Positions 1 to 5,819 of a stretch of DNA of 5,851 bases are shown here, piece after piece (positions within the stretch are counted from its first letter, which is position 1; each line of letters opens with the position of its first letter). This DNA is from Arcobacter sp. UBA7394 (GTDB lineage: Bacteria; Campylobacterota; Campylobacteria; Campylobacterales; Arcobacteraceae). Under the pieces are notes generated by a model. The model did no database searches, was not told where the DNA came from, and worked only from the letters and a program-made list of their open reading frames with translations. Both the position numbers and the translations under genes were made by a program. The stretch spans positions 4,572 to 10,422 of the forward strand of contig DKNG01000085.1 of the NCBI GenBank assembly GCA_002470185.1. Direction: 5' to 3'.

Positions 1-354
1 GAAAAAGTCAGCAATAAAAAGAATGAATATCTTTGTTCTTTTATCTTTTTTTATATTCAAAGTAAAGTTTTGTCTAGATGAACAAAAGATATTAACATCA
101 TCTTTTTTTGATTTGAACTCTTCGTTTTTTATATGATCATTTAAAGAAAAAGCTCCATCTTTTATACTAGATATTACTACCATTCTATCAAGGTTTTTTA
201 TTGGAAATTGCATATGTTCATTATTTTCTAAATCAATATCTAGAAAAACAATTGAGTTAGAAATATCTACTCTTGTAATATGACTATTTTTATTCTCAAA
301 AAGTTTTGTTGTTTTATATTTTGTATCTGTGATATTAAAAAAGAAACTATCCAT
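1..354 (-). CDS. Putative AraC-type transcriptional regulator, N-terminal part (cut by window edge)
   Basis: An open frame of 118 codons runs from an ATG at 354-352 to the window edge without a stop, so only the N-terminal part is visible. The start follows the SDR stop codon by two bases. It has a modest ribosome binding site (TAGG at 364-361) inside the end of the SDR gene, which points to cotranscription and probably translational coupling. The visible protein is soluble, without membrane segments or signal peptide, and alternates beta-rich stretches (such as IVFLDIDL and RMVVISSI) with charged turns. This pattern, and recall of similar Arcobacter proteins lying beside SDR genes, suggest the N-terminal sensing domain of an AraC-family regulator. 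The DNA-binding helix-turn-helix domain would lie beyond the window, so the call is inference. If right, it may control the SDR gene and itself. It could instead be another kind of ligand-binding protein. Confidence 0.5.
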   Translation of the reverse strand, partial: MDSFFFNITDTKYKTTKLFENKNSHITRVDISNSIVFLDIDLENNEHMQFPIKNLDRMVVISSIKDGAFSLNDHIKNEEFKSKKDDVNIFCSSRQNFTLNIKKDKRTKIFILFIADFF

Positions 355-356
355 GA

Positions 357-1184
357 TTAACCTAAATTATAATATTCTCGAACTCTACGCTCAAAGTCTT
401 CATCGCTTAACTCTTTTTTCATTGGTAAGAATTTTTTGGCTTTCTCTCCAATAGTTGCCCTTGCAGGAAAGTTTTCATTTTCTATTATCTCTTTGATAAT
501 AAAAGCTACTTCTTTTGGGTCATTACCTTGGTTTATTTGTTCAACTATAACAGGAGCTAATTTGGATACAGTATTAGCATAAGGTGAGTTTTTATCAAAG
601 GTATTGAAGTTTGTAACTAGATTTTTCTTTGCAAAATCAGTATTAAAAAACCCTGGCATAATAGAGTGAACTCTTATATTAAAATCACTTAATTCATATC
701 TTAAAGAGTCAGTTATTCCCTCAACTGCGTATTTACTAGAGTTATAAAGGGTAAGTAGTGGAAGACCAATTTTCCCTAAAAAAGAAGAGATATTTATAAT
801 AATACCACTGTTTTGCACTCTCATAAAAGGAATTGTTTCTTTACAAACTCTAAGAAGTCCAAAGACGTTAATATTGTATTGATCAAACATCTCTTTTTCG
901 TCTAAATCTTCTACAGTACTTACTAATCCATAACCTGCATTGTTTATTAGAATATCTATTTTTTTATGATTTTTGATTATTGTACTTATTGATTCTTTTA
1001 TATTTGTAGGGTTTGTAATATCAAGTTTTAGTGGAATTAAATTTTGTAGATTGTTTGTATTTATATTTTCTGTGTTTCTAGTTCCTGCATAAACTATAAA
1101 ACCTTTTTTTGCTAAAAGTAGTGCAGTTTGTTCTCCCATTCCAGAGCTAGCACCTGTAATTAAAACTACTTTTTGAGAATCCAT
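357..1184 (-). CDS. Short-chain dehydrogenase/reductase (SDR family NAD(P)-dependent oxidoreductase)
   Basis: This 275-residue protein is a complete classical SDR, a soluble Rossmann-fold enzyme that interconverts alcohols and carbonyls using NAD(P)H. Visible motifs are the cofactor-binding TGASSGMG (residues 10-17), an arginine after the second strand (Arg36, which tends to favour NADP(H)), Asp55, the NNAG motif (81-84) and the catalytic set Asn106, Ser134, Tyr147 and Lys151 (YNSSK). The PG motif at 177-178 follows. The spacing Ser134-Tyr147-Lys151 is canonical, so the enzyme should be active. The longer C-terminal part (about 180-275) forms the substrate pocket and resembles the 17-beta-hydroxysteroid-dehydrogenase-like SDRs, but the substrate cannot be read from sequence. 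The ATG at 1184 is supported by a strong ribosome binding site, AAGAAGG at 1197-1191, six bases upstream. The putative regulator gene follows after two bases, suggesting a regulated enzyme-regulator pair, perhaps for aldehyde or xenobiotic reduction. Confidence 0.93.
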   Translation of the reverse strand: MDSQKVVLITGASSGMGEQTALLLAKKGFIVYAGTRNTENINTNNLQNLIPLKLDITNPTNIKESISTIIKNHKKIDILINNAGYGLVSTVEDLDEKEMFDQYNINVFGLLRVCKETIPFMRVQNSGIIINISSFLGKIGLPLLTLYNSSKYAVEGITDSLRYELSDFNIRVHSIMPGFFNTDFAKKNLVTNFNTFDKNSPYANTVSKLAPVIVEQINQGNDPKEVAFIIKEIIENENFPARATIGEKAKKFLPMKKELSDEDFERRVREYYNLG

Positions 1185-1190
1185 ATAAAA

Positions 1191-1197
1191 CCTTCTT
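1191..1197 (-). promoter_or_regulatory. Ribosome binding site of the SDR gene
   Basis: AAGAAGG on the minus strand lies six bases before the ATG at 1184. It is the strongest Shine-Dalgarno match in the left half of the window and settles the SDR start. It also suggests that the gene is translated independently of the upstream DUF420 gene. Confidence 0.8.
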
Positions 1198-1212
1198 GAT
1201 ACAATTTATTAA

Positions 1213-1254
1213 ATCATATCAAAAAGATTACTTATAAAAATTGTGCTTGGTCAA
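1213..1254 (-). promoter_or_regulatory. Possible promoter/operator of the SDR-regulator unit
   Basis: The 72-base gap between the DUF420 stop and the SDR start holds two partly conflicting promoter readings on the minus strand. One is a TATGAT -10 box at 1218-1213 without a -35 box, which would give a leader of about 20 bases. The other is TTGACC at 1254-1249 (five of six matches to the -35 consensus) followed after 18 bases by a poor -10, TAATCT, at 1230-1225. The TTGACC is part of a small palindrome, CTTGGTCAAG on the plus strand at 1246-1255, which could be a half-site or operator. No terminator hairpin was seen in the gap, so readthrough from the DUF420 gene is also possible. Confidence 0.35.
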
Positions 1255-1256
1255 GT

Positions 1257-1730
1257 TTATAATACAAATAAGAAAATATATATCATAACACCCATAATAG
1301 AGCTAAGTGTTAGTGTTGCATAAATTGATTTTCCAATCTTTTTATGGTTTTTCATAGAGAAGTTCTCTAAACCATTTTTTTTATACTCTTTGAATGCACT
1401 TATATATAAATATAACCATCCTCCAACAGAACCAATGGCTATAATTATATGAATGATTAAGAATATAACTAAGAAGTCATAAGATACGGAACTGCTTTTA
1501 GCATACTCCATAAAACCTCCACTTAAACGTACTCCAATCTCAAATACAATTACAAGTATTAAAGTAAATGCTAATATTATACTTTGAGAGATAAAGTGTT
1601 TTTTATACTGTTTTTTTATTGCATAAGAAATGCTAATACCCAAAAATATAGGAAGTAAAGCAAAATAAACTGTTGCTATATCTAAAAATAGTAAAGCTTC
1701 AGTTCCTAAAAATCCAGCTTTTGAAAACAT
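1257..1730 (-). CDS. DUF420 family four-helix membrane protein (CtaM/YozB-like)
   Basis: This 157-residue integral membrane protein has four predicted helices at about 14-36, 46-68, 86-111 and 134-156. The arrangement matches the DUF420 family: a histidine just before helix 2 (His45), one in helix 3 (His94, in LIIHIIIA) and one before helix 4 (His129, in NHKKIGK), with a short terminal helix ending in hydrophobic residues. The Gram-positive member CtaM (YozB) is needed to make active heme-copper terminal oxidases, so a role in oxidase assembly or heme/copper handling is possible here but is inference. The ATG at 1730 overlaps the stop of the upstream DUF3817 gene by one base (TAATG). No Shine-Dalgarno sequence is visible before it, so translation probably depends on ribosomes finishing the upstream gene. 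The two proteins are therefore likely made together. Confidence 0.75.
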   Translation of the reverse strand: MFSKAGFLGTEALLFLDIATVYFALLPIFLGISISYAIKKQYKKHFISQSIILAFTLILVIVFEIGVRLSGGFMEYAKSSSVSYDFLVIFLIIHIIIAIGSVGGWLYLYISAFKEYKKNGLENFSMKNHKKIGKSIYATLTLSSIMGVMIYIFLFVL

Positions 1731-2029
1731 TAGTTATCTTGAGTTTGTTTTTTTAATGAATTTTCAATAATTATAAAACCAAATGGTAATAACGAATATA
1801 CAAAATATTGAAATCCTAAACCTTTATCCCATCTACACTTTTTCATTGCTTCAAATAAAACAATACAGAATAGAATAAATAATACTCCATGTCCCATTCC
1901 CACAACTTTTACTGGGTATGGATTTTCACCAATATATTTAATAGGCATTGCTATAAATACTAATATTAAATATGACAGCCCCTCAATAAACGAAATAACT
2001 CTAAATCTTGAATACGAATTTTTTAACAT
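1730..2029 (-). CDS. DUF3817 family small membrane protein
   Basis: This 99-residue protein has three predicted membrane helices at about 11-29, 41-61 and 72-89. It shows the DUF3817 pattern: an early FIEGLSYL segment with Glu16, a MPIKY stretch at 28-32, and a GHG motif (46-48) opening helix 2 in GHGVLFILF. The family is widespread in bacteria and its function is unknown. The ATG at 2029 is supported by AAAGGGAC at 2044-2037, a good ribosome binding site. The gene is first in a short operon and overlaps the DUF420 gene by one base, so the pair probably acts together in the cytoplasmic membrane. The hydrophilic C-terminal tail (SLKKQTQDN) is rich in Lys, Gln and Asn. Confidence 0.8.
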   Translation of the reverse strand: MLKNSYSRFRVISFIEGLSYLILVFIAMPIKYIGENPYPVKVVGMGHGVLFILFCIVLFEAMKKCRWDKGLGFQYFVYSLLPFGFIIIENSLKKQTQDN

Positions 2030-2036
2030 ATTAATT

Positions 2037-2065
2037 GTCCCTTTGTTAAATAAAAAGAGATTATA
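2037..2065 (-). promoter_or_regulatory. Promoter -10 box and ribosome binding site of the DUF3817-DUF420 operon
   Basis: On the minus strand a perfect -10 box, TATAAT, lies at 2065-2060. It is followed by a leader of about 24 bases with the ribosome binding site AAAGGGAC at 2044-2037. No good -35 hexamer is present at the usual distance (the bases there read ACTCTT). This agrees with the weak -35 requirement known for sigma-70 promoters in Campylobacterota. Confidence 0.6.
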
Positions 2066-2091
2066 TTAAAGTTTTGTTTACGAAGAGTTAA

Positions 2092-2121
2092 TATAAAATG
2101 TAAGTAAATAAATTATTAGGG
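2092..2121 (+). promoter_or_regulatory. Probable promoter -10 region and ribosome binding site of the channel gene
   Basis: TATAAAAT at 2092-2099 can act as a -10 box (TATAAA or TAAAAT) and would give a leader of roughly 23 bases. AGGG at 2118-2121, seven bases before the ATG at 2129, is the ribosome binding site. The box lies back to back with the minus-strand TATAAT at 2065-2060, about 26 bases away, so the two promoters share one compact upstream region. Confidence 0.45.
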
Positions 2122-2128
2122 TTTTATT

Positions 2129-3040
2129 ATGCCAAACTCAAACGATGATAAAAGATGGGAAGAGGGTTTATATAAAGAAAATTCAAATTTAAAACTTTTA
2201 TTAGAAGCTCGTGCAAAAACACAAGAACCTATTAATACCTTTGACCTATCTAATACAAATTTAGAAAATATTAATTTAGTAAACCAAGGGCACCATGAAG
2301 GTTACAAGCTAATAAATTGTGATTTTTATAAAGCAAATCTTTCTAAAGCTCACTGTTTCAAAGTGGATTTTTCTGGTTCATCTTTGATGAAAGCAAACTT
2401 TTCAGGAGCTAATTTACACTTTGCAGATTTAAGAAATTGTAATCTTTTAGGTGTTAATTTTGAACATGCAAGATTAGAAAATGTTATTTGGGATGAAGAG
2501 TTAATTCAAGAGAGATTAGCAAAAAAAAGTAATAATTTAGAGGAACAAATAGATTTATATCAACAATCAGAAGAAATATATCGTAATTTACGACTTACAA
2601 CAGAATCAGATGGTTTGTTTGAAACAGCAGGAATTTTCTTCCAAAAAGAGATGAGAATGAGAAGAAAACAAATGCCTCAATTCTCCACAAAAAGATTAAT
2701 TTCCAAAGTAGTTGAATTTTCATGTGGATATGGAGAGAGACCTTTACGAATTGTATTGATTAGTGCATTGGTTATATTACTATTTTCTTTTATATTTTTT
2801 ATGACGGGACTATCTTACAATGATGATATGATTATGTTTTCATCGTCTGCTAGTTACTTAGAGAATCTTATGGATTTTTTAAATAGTTTATATTTTAGTG
2901 TAGTGACCTTTACTACTTTAGGGTATGGAGATATTTTGCCTCTTGGAATATCTAAGTTCTTTGCAGGAGTCGAGGCACTTTTGGGTGGATTTATATTAGC
3001 TTTATTTGTAGTTGTATTTGTAAAAAAGATGACTCGTTAG
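2129..3040 (+). CDS. Pentapeptide-repeat potassium channel (two-helix, Ion_trans_2 type)
   Basis: This 303-residue protein joins a cytoplasmic pentapeptide-repeat domain to a minimal ion channel. Three five-residue repeats centred on Leu occupy about 38-52. After a short QGHHEG insertion, about 13 uninterrupted repeats follow at 59-123 (for example ANFSG, ANLHF, ADLRN), enough for a four-sided beta-helix of about four turns. A charged helical linker (about 124-185, with a YRNLRL segment and KEMRMRRK) leads to membrane helix 1 (about 207-227). A pore loop then carries the potassium selectivity filter TTLGYGD (262-268), followed by helix 2 (about 277-299). The protein ends at once after helix 2, so it has no C-terminal RCK domain. 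It should form a tetramer in the cytoplasmic membrane and pass K+, presumably gated or positioned by the N-terminal domain. No signal peptide is present. The gating stimulus is unknown. Confidence 0.9.
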   Translation: MPNSNDDKRWEEGLYKENSNLKLLLEARAKTQEPINTFDLSNTNLENINLVNQGHHEGYKLINCDFYKANLSKAHCFKVDFSGSSLMKANFSGANLHFADLRNCNLLGVNFEHARLENVIWDEELIQERLAKKSNNLEEQIDLYQQSEEIYRNLRLTTESDGLFETAGIFFQKEMRMRRKQMPQFSTKRLISKVVEFSCGYGERPLRIVLISALVILLFSFIFFMTGLSYNDDMIMFSSSASYLENLMDFLNSLYFSVVTFTTLGYGDILPLGISKFFAGVEALLGGFILALFVVVFVKKMTR

Positions 3041-3051
3041 AGTTATCTTTT
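3024..3051. terminator. Shared bidirectional hairpin terminator between convergent genes
   Basis: The left arm 3024-3035 (AAAAGATGACTC) pairs with the right arm 3040-3051 (GAGTTATCTTTT) around a GTTA loop at 3036-3039. On the plus-strand RNA all 12 positions pair, one of them a G-U wobble (3031 with 3044). On the minus-strand RNA that position becomes an A-C mismatch. The T-run after the stem is TTTT (3048-3051) for plus-strand transcripts and six Ts for minus-strand transcripts (complement of 3027-3022). The hairpin contains the last codons and TAG stop of the channel gene and two bases of the kinase TAA stop. Confidence 0.8.
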
Positions 3052-5413
3052 ATAAATTTGAAATAATAGTGAATTCAACACCTTTATCTACACTGCTTTT
3101 ACAAGTAATGGAACCTTTTAGAGTACTTGTAACCATATTGTAGATTATATTTAATCCAAGTCCAGTTCCCCCATTACTTCTATTTGTTGTAAAGAAAGGA
3201 TCGAATATCTTTCCAAGATTTTCTTCTTTAATTCCTTTTCCATTATCTGTATAAATTATCTTTAGTTTTTTATTATCTAATGTAACTTTGATTGTAATAT
3301 CACCACCTTTTTTATTAGCAAAACCGTGCATGATTGAGTTTAATATTAAATTAGTAATAATCTGTGAAAATGACCCTGGACAAGAGTATATTTTGATACT
3401 CTTATCACAATCTATACTAATATTTATATCTTCTTTTCTAGTTGTATTTACCATACTAAGAAGAATTTCTTCTATATACTCTTTTAAGTAAAACTCTCTT
3501 TTTTCTTCACTTGTTTGGTCAACTGATATTTGTTTGAAACTTTTCACAAGTTGTGCTGTTCTTAAAAGGTTTGTATTAATAGAGTTTGCAATTTCTAATG
3601 AATTATCAATAAAATGTTCAAACTCCTCTTCTGACATTTCTTCATTTTTATATAAGGTAGTAATTCTTTTATTTAGCTCAATAAAGTGTGTAATTCCTGT
3701 AATTCCAATTCCTACAGGAGTATTAATCTCATGTGCAACTCCTGCAACTAAACCACCTAAACTTGCCATTTTCTCTGAGATTACTAATTGTCTTTGTGTT
3801 TCCTCTAGATTGAAGATTGTCATTTGTAACTCTTCATTTGAATCGGCTAATTCTTCATTTGTTACTTTTAATTCAACAGTTCTTCTTTCTACTTCTTGTT
3901 CTAGGTTTTTATTAAGTTCATTTAATTCTTTTGATACTTCTTTTAGTTGAGTAATATCAAACATCACACCTATAATTCCATCAACATTATTGTTTTCATC
4001 AAAATAGACATTTTTATAAAAAATCATATTTTTTCGGCTATTATCAGGACTTTTAAAAATACCTTCATATTTTTGATGTGAACCACTATTAAATAACTCT
4101 TGATCTTTTTTATAATAAATATCTGCTATTTCTTTTGTAGTCATATCATATACAGATTTACCAATAATTTTATCTTTACTTAATTGAAGTAAGTCCTCAA
4201 AAGCTTTATTACAACCAGTATAAATACCCTTTTTATTTTTGTAATAAATAGGAGCTTGAACACTATCTATTAAATCTTGTTGGAATTTTAGTTGTTTTTT
4301 TGTTTTAGCTTCTGCTATTTTTCTTTTTTGAATATTTATTAGTAGTAAGATTATAAATACAAACATGAATATAAACACTACAATTAGAGTAATAATCTCT
4401 TTTTTGTACTCTTGAAAGAAGTTTATTCTCCTATTGATTATTACACTATCAGCGGGCATATTAATACTTCCAATATTAAAGGCTTCTAATTTATTATTAT
4501 CAAAAATGTATTTGTTAGGACTTTTATAAAGTACTGGAATATCTGATACTTTTGTACCTTCTAGGATTTGTTTTCCCATTTGTGCTGCTGTTTTTCCGTG
4601 GTAATATCCACTAGTTAAATAACCTCCAATGATTCCATTTCCAAGATTGAAATCCCACAATCCATAAAGAGGAGTTTTAGAGTATTTTTCAATCATTTCT
4701 GAAACCTCATAATACTCTAAAGCTATATTATTTTTAGTTCGAAAAAATATAGATAATAAAATAGCGCTGTTTTTTGGTAGGTTCTGAACTTTGTATTTTA
4801 GCTCTTCAAAAGTGACTTTTGTAATAATCTCAAAATTAATTGATTTATCTGGATAGTTTTTAATAATTTCTAGGGCTTCTTTTTTGACAATATTACCAGT
4901 AGTTGTATCATCAATTATAGTATAAATATTTTTTATATTTGGATGAAGTTTTTTTATTAATTGGTAATTTTTTACAATATTAGCTTGTTCATTTATACCT
5001 GTAAAGTTACTAAAATCTTCTATATCTTTTGGTTTTAGATAGTTAACTCCCATGAATACAACTGGAGTTTTTTTGAATAAAGTATCATTATATTTTTTGA
5101 TGAAATTAAAAGCATTATTATCAGAACTGATAATCAAATCAAAGTTAACATTAGCGTATTTTTTTTCATAAGTTTTTTTCAATAAATCATAATATTCAGG
5201 TGATATAAACCTTTTTGTGTCCATATATTCTACATAAAAATCTATATGAGAGTTAGTATTAAATACTTCTTTTATCCCTCTATTTATATCATCAGTCCAT
5301 TTGTATGTTTGGTTATATGAGTGTAGAACTAGTACTTTTTGATTATTGTTTGCATTTAAATTGGTAGTGAAAAAAAAGAAAAAAACTATTAAGTATAAGT
5401 ATAATTTTTTCAT
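3050..5413 (-). CDS. Membrane sensor histidine kinase with periplasmic ABC substrate-binding-like sensor and PAS domain
   Basis: This 787-residue protein is a complete two-component sensor kinase. In order it has a signal peptide (1 to about 21, ending NLNA), a periplasmic ABC_sub_bind-type domain (about 26-310, with LVLHSYNQ near the start and the GGYLTSGYYHG region at 263-273), a membrane helix (about 339-360), a PAS domain (about 378-490), a coiled coil (about 488-545) and the kinase core. The core carries the phospho-acceptor His561 in VAHEINTP, the N box with Asn688 and Asn692, the G1 box DNGKGI (723-728), FDPFFTT (737-743) and the G2 box GGTGLGL (748-754). All catalytic boxes look intact. 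The sensor domain family usually binds small organic solutes, so an extracellular ligand is likely but unidentified. There is no receiver domain, and no response regulator gene lies in the window. AAAGGA at 5426-5421 supports the ATG at 5413. Confidence 0.92.
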   Translation of the reverse strand: MKKLYLYLIVFFFFFTTNLNANNNQKVLVLHSYNQTYKWTDDINRGIKEVFNTNSHIDFYVEYMDTKRFISPEYYDLLKKTYEKKYANVNFDLIISSDNNAFNFIKKYNDTLFKKTPVVFMGVNYLKPKDIEDFSNFTGINEQANIVKNYQLIKKLHPNIKNIYTIIDDTTTGNIVKKEALEIIKNYPDKSINFEIITKVTFEELKYKVQNLPKNSAILLSIFFRTKNNIALEYYEVSEMIEKYSKTPLYGLWDFNLGNGIIGGYLTSGYYHGKTAAQMGKQILEGTKVSDIPVLYKSPNKYIFDNNKLEAFNIGSINMPADSVIINRRINFFQEYKKEIITLIVVFIFMFVFIILLLINIQKRKIAEAKTKKQLKFQQDLIDSVQAPIYYKNKKGIYTGCNKAFEDLLQLSKDKIIGKSVYDMTTKEIADIYYKKDQELFNSGSHQKYEGIFKSPDNSRKNMIFYKNVYFDENNNVDGIIGVMFDITQLKEVSKELNELNKNLEQEVERRTVELKVTNEELADSNEELQMTIFNLEETQRQLVISEKMASLGGLVAGVAHEINTPVGIGITGITHFIELNKRITTLYKNEEMSEEEFEHFIDNSLEIANSINTNLLRTAQLVKSFKQISVDQTSEEKREFYLKEYIEEILLSMVNTTRKEDINISIDCDKSIKIYSCPGSFSQIITNLILNSIMHGFANKKGGDITIKVTLDNKKLKIIYTDNGKGIKEENLGKIFDPFFTTNRSNGGTGLGLNIIYNMVTSTLKGSITCKSSVDKGVEFTIISNL

Positions 5414-5420
5414 CTTGCTT

Positions 5421-5438
5421 TCCTTTGTATAAATTATA
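5421..5438 (-). promoter_or_regulatory. Promoter -10 box and ribosome binding site of the kinase gene
   Basis: A perfect TATAAT lies at 5438-5433 on the minus strand, preceded by a T-rich stretch (TATTTTTTATAG) typical of Campylobacterota promoters. No convincing -35 box is seen. AAAGGA at 5426-5421 is the ribosome binding site, seven bases before the ATG. If TATAAT is the real -10 box, transcription would start at or just before this site, giving a very short leader of about 12-15 bases. Confidence 0.5.
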
Positions 5439-5494
5439 CTATAAAAAATATGTAATTGTTATTTTTGGACTAGTACACAAAAGCTAAATAAAAA

Positions 5495-5516
5495 TATAAG
5501 ATAATACTCAAAAGGA
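5495..5516 (+). promoter_or_regulatory. Possible -10 box and ribosome binding site of the small membrane protein gene
   Basis: TATAAG at 5495-5500, overlapping GATAAT at 5500-5505, is the best -10 candidate. AAGGA at 5512-5516, six bases before the ATG at 5523, is a good ribosome binding site and fixes the start. The -10 choice is uncertain because the whole stretch is A/T-rich. TTGGAC at 5465-5470 is too far upstream to be its -35 box. Confidence 0.35.
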
Positions 5517-5522
5517 TAGATT

Positions 5523-5819
5523 ATGTTTTATATATTTGTTTTACTATTTGCTTTTTATTTTGTATTAACTCTGGCATCTATTGTGGCTGTATTACAAGAA
5601 GATGTTTTGTACTCAAAGAAAGAGAAGTTCAATAAAGTATTATTTATTCTTTTTGTTCCTATTATAGGCTCTATAGTTGAGCTTAGAAATATAGCTAAAT
5701 ATAAAAAACTAAAAAATGACAAATATGAAGATAATGTAAACAGAAATGCGAAAGTTTACGAGTTCTTTGATAATCATACCCCAGATATGCCCGTAAACAA
5801 TCCTGATTCACCGCTGTAA
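5523..5819 (+). CDS. Small two-helix membrane protein of unknown function
   Basis: I do not recognise this 98-residue protein. It begins directly with a hydrophobic helix (about 2-24), then a charged linker (about 25-38, SKKEKFNK), a second shorter hydrophobic segment with a Pro-Ile-Ile-Gly kink (about 39-54), a basic stretch (KYKKLKNDK, 59-67) and a soluble tail ending in a proline-rich sequence (NHTPDMPVNNPDSPL). The helix-linker-helix with a PxxG in the second helix is loosely like the N-terminal membrane segment called PLDc_N, but the match is too weak to assign. A clear ribosome binding site (AAGGA at 5512-5516), normal codon use and the divergent promoter region support a real gene. It faces away from the kinase gene across 109 bases, so shared regulation is possible but unproven. 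No terminator is visible in the 32 bases after the stop. Confidence 0.7.
   Translation: MFYIFVLLFAFYFVLTLASIVAVLQEDVLYSKKEKFNKVLFILFVPIIGSIVELRNIAKYKKLKNDKYEDNVNRNAKVYEFFDNHTPDMPVNNPDSPL

Noticed and set aside
1213..1254. TTGACC at 1254-1249 paired with TATGAT at 1218-1213 as one -35/-10 promoter
   Set aside because: The spacing is 30 bases, far from the usual 16-18, so they cannot be one standard promoter. They are kept only as alternative or separate signals.
1185..1256. Terminator between the DUF420 and SDR genes
   Set aside because: Only a 4-bp AATC/GATT pairing with an AT-rich loop could be found, with no stable stem followed by a T-run.
3288..3491. Plus-strand open frame of 67 codons inside the kinase gene
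   Set aside because: It lies antisense to the ATPase domain of an intact kinase and has no recognisable family or supported start. It is a shadow frame.
3534..3950. Plus-strand open frame of 138 codons inside the kinase gene
   Set aside because: It is antisense to the histidine-phosphorylation and coiled-coil region. Its Ser/Cys-rich composition is what the reverse of an AT-rich coding strand gives, so it is not a gene.
5463..5476. GGACTAGTAC near 5467-5476 as an operator palindrome between the divergent kinase and small-protein genes
   Set aside because: Only the central six bases ACTAGT are symmetric, and the flanks do not extend the symmetry. Six bases is expected by chance.
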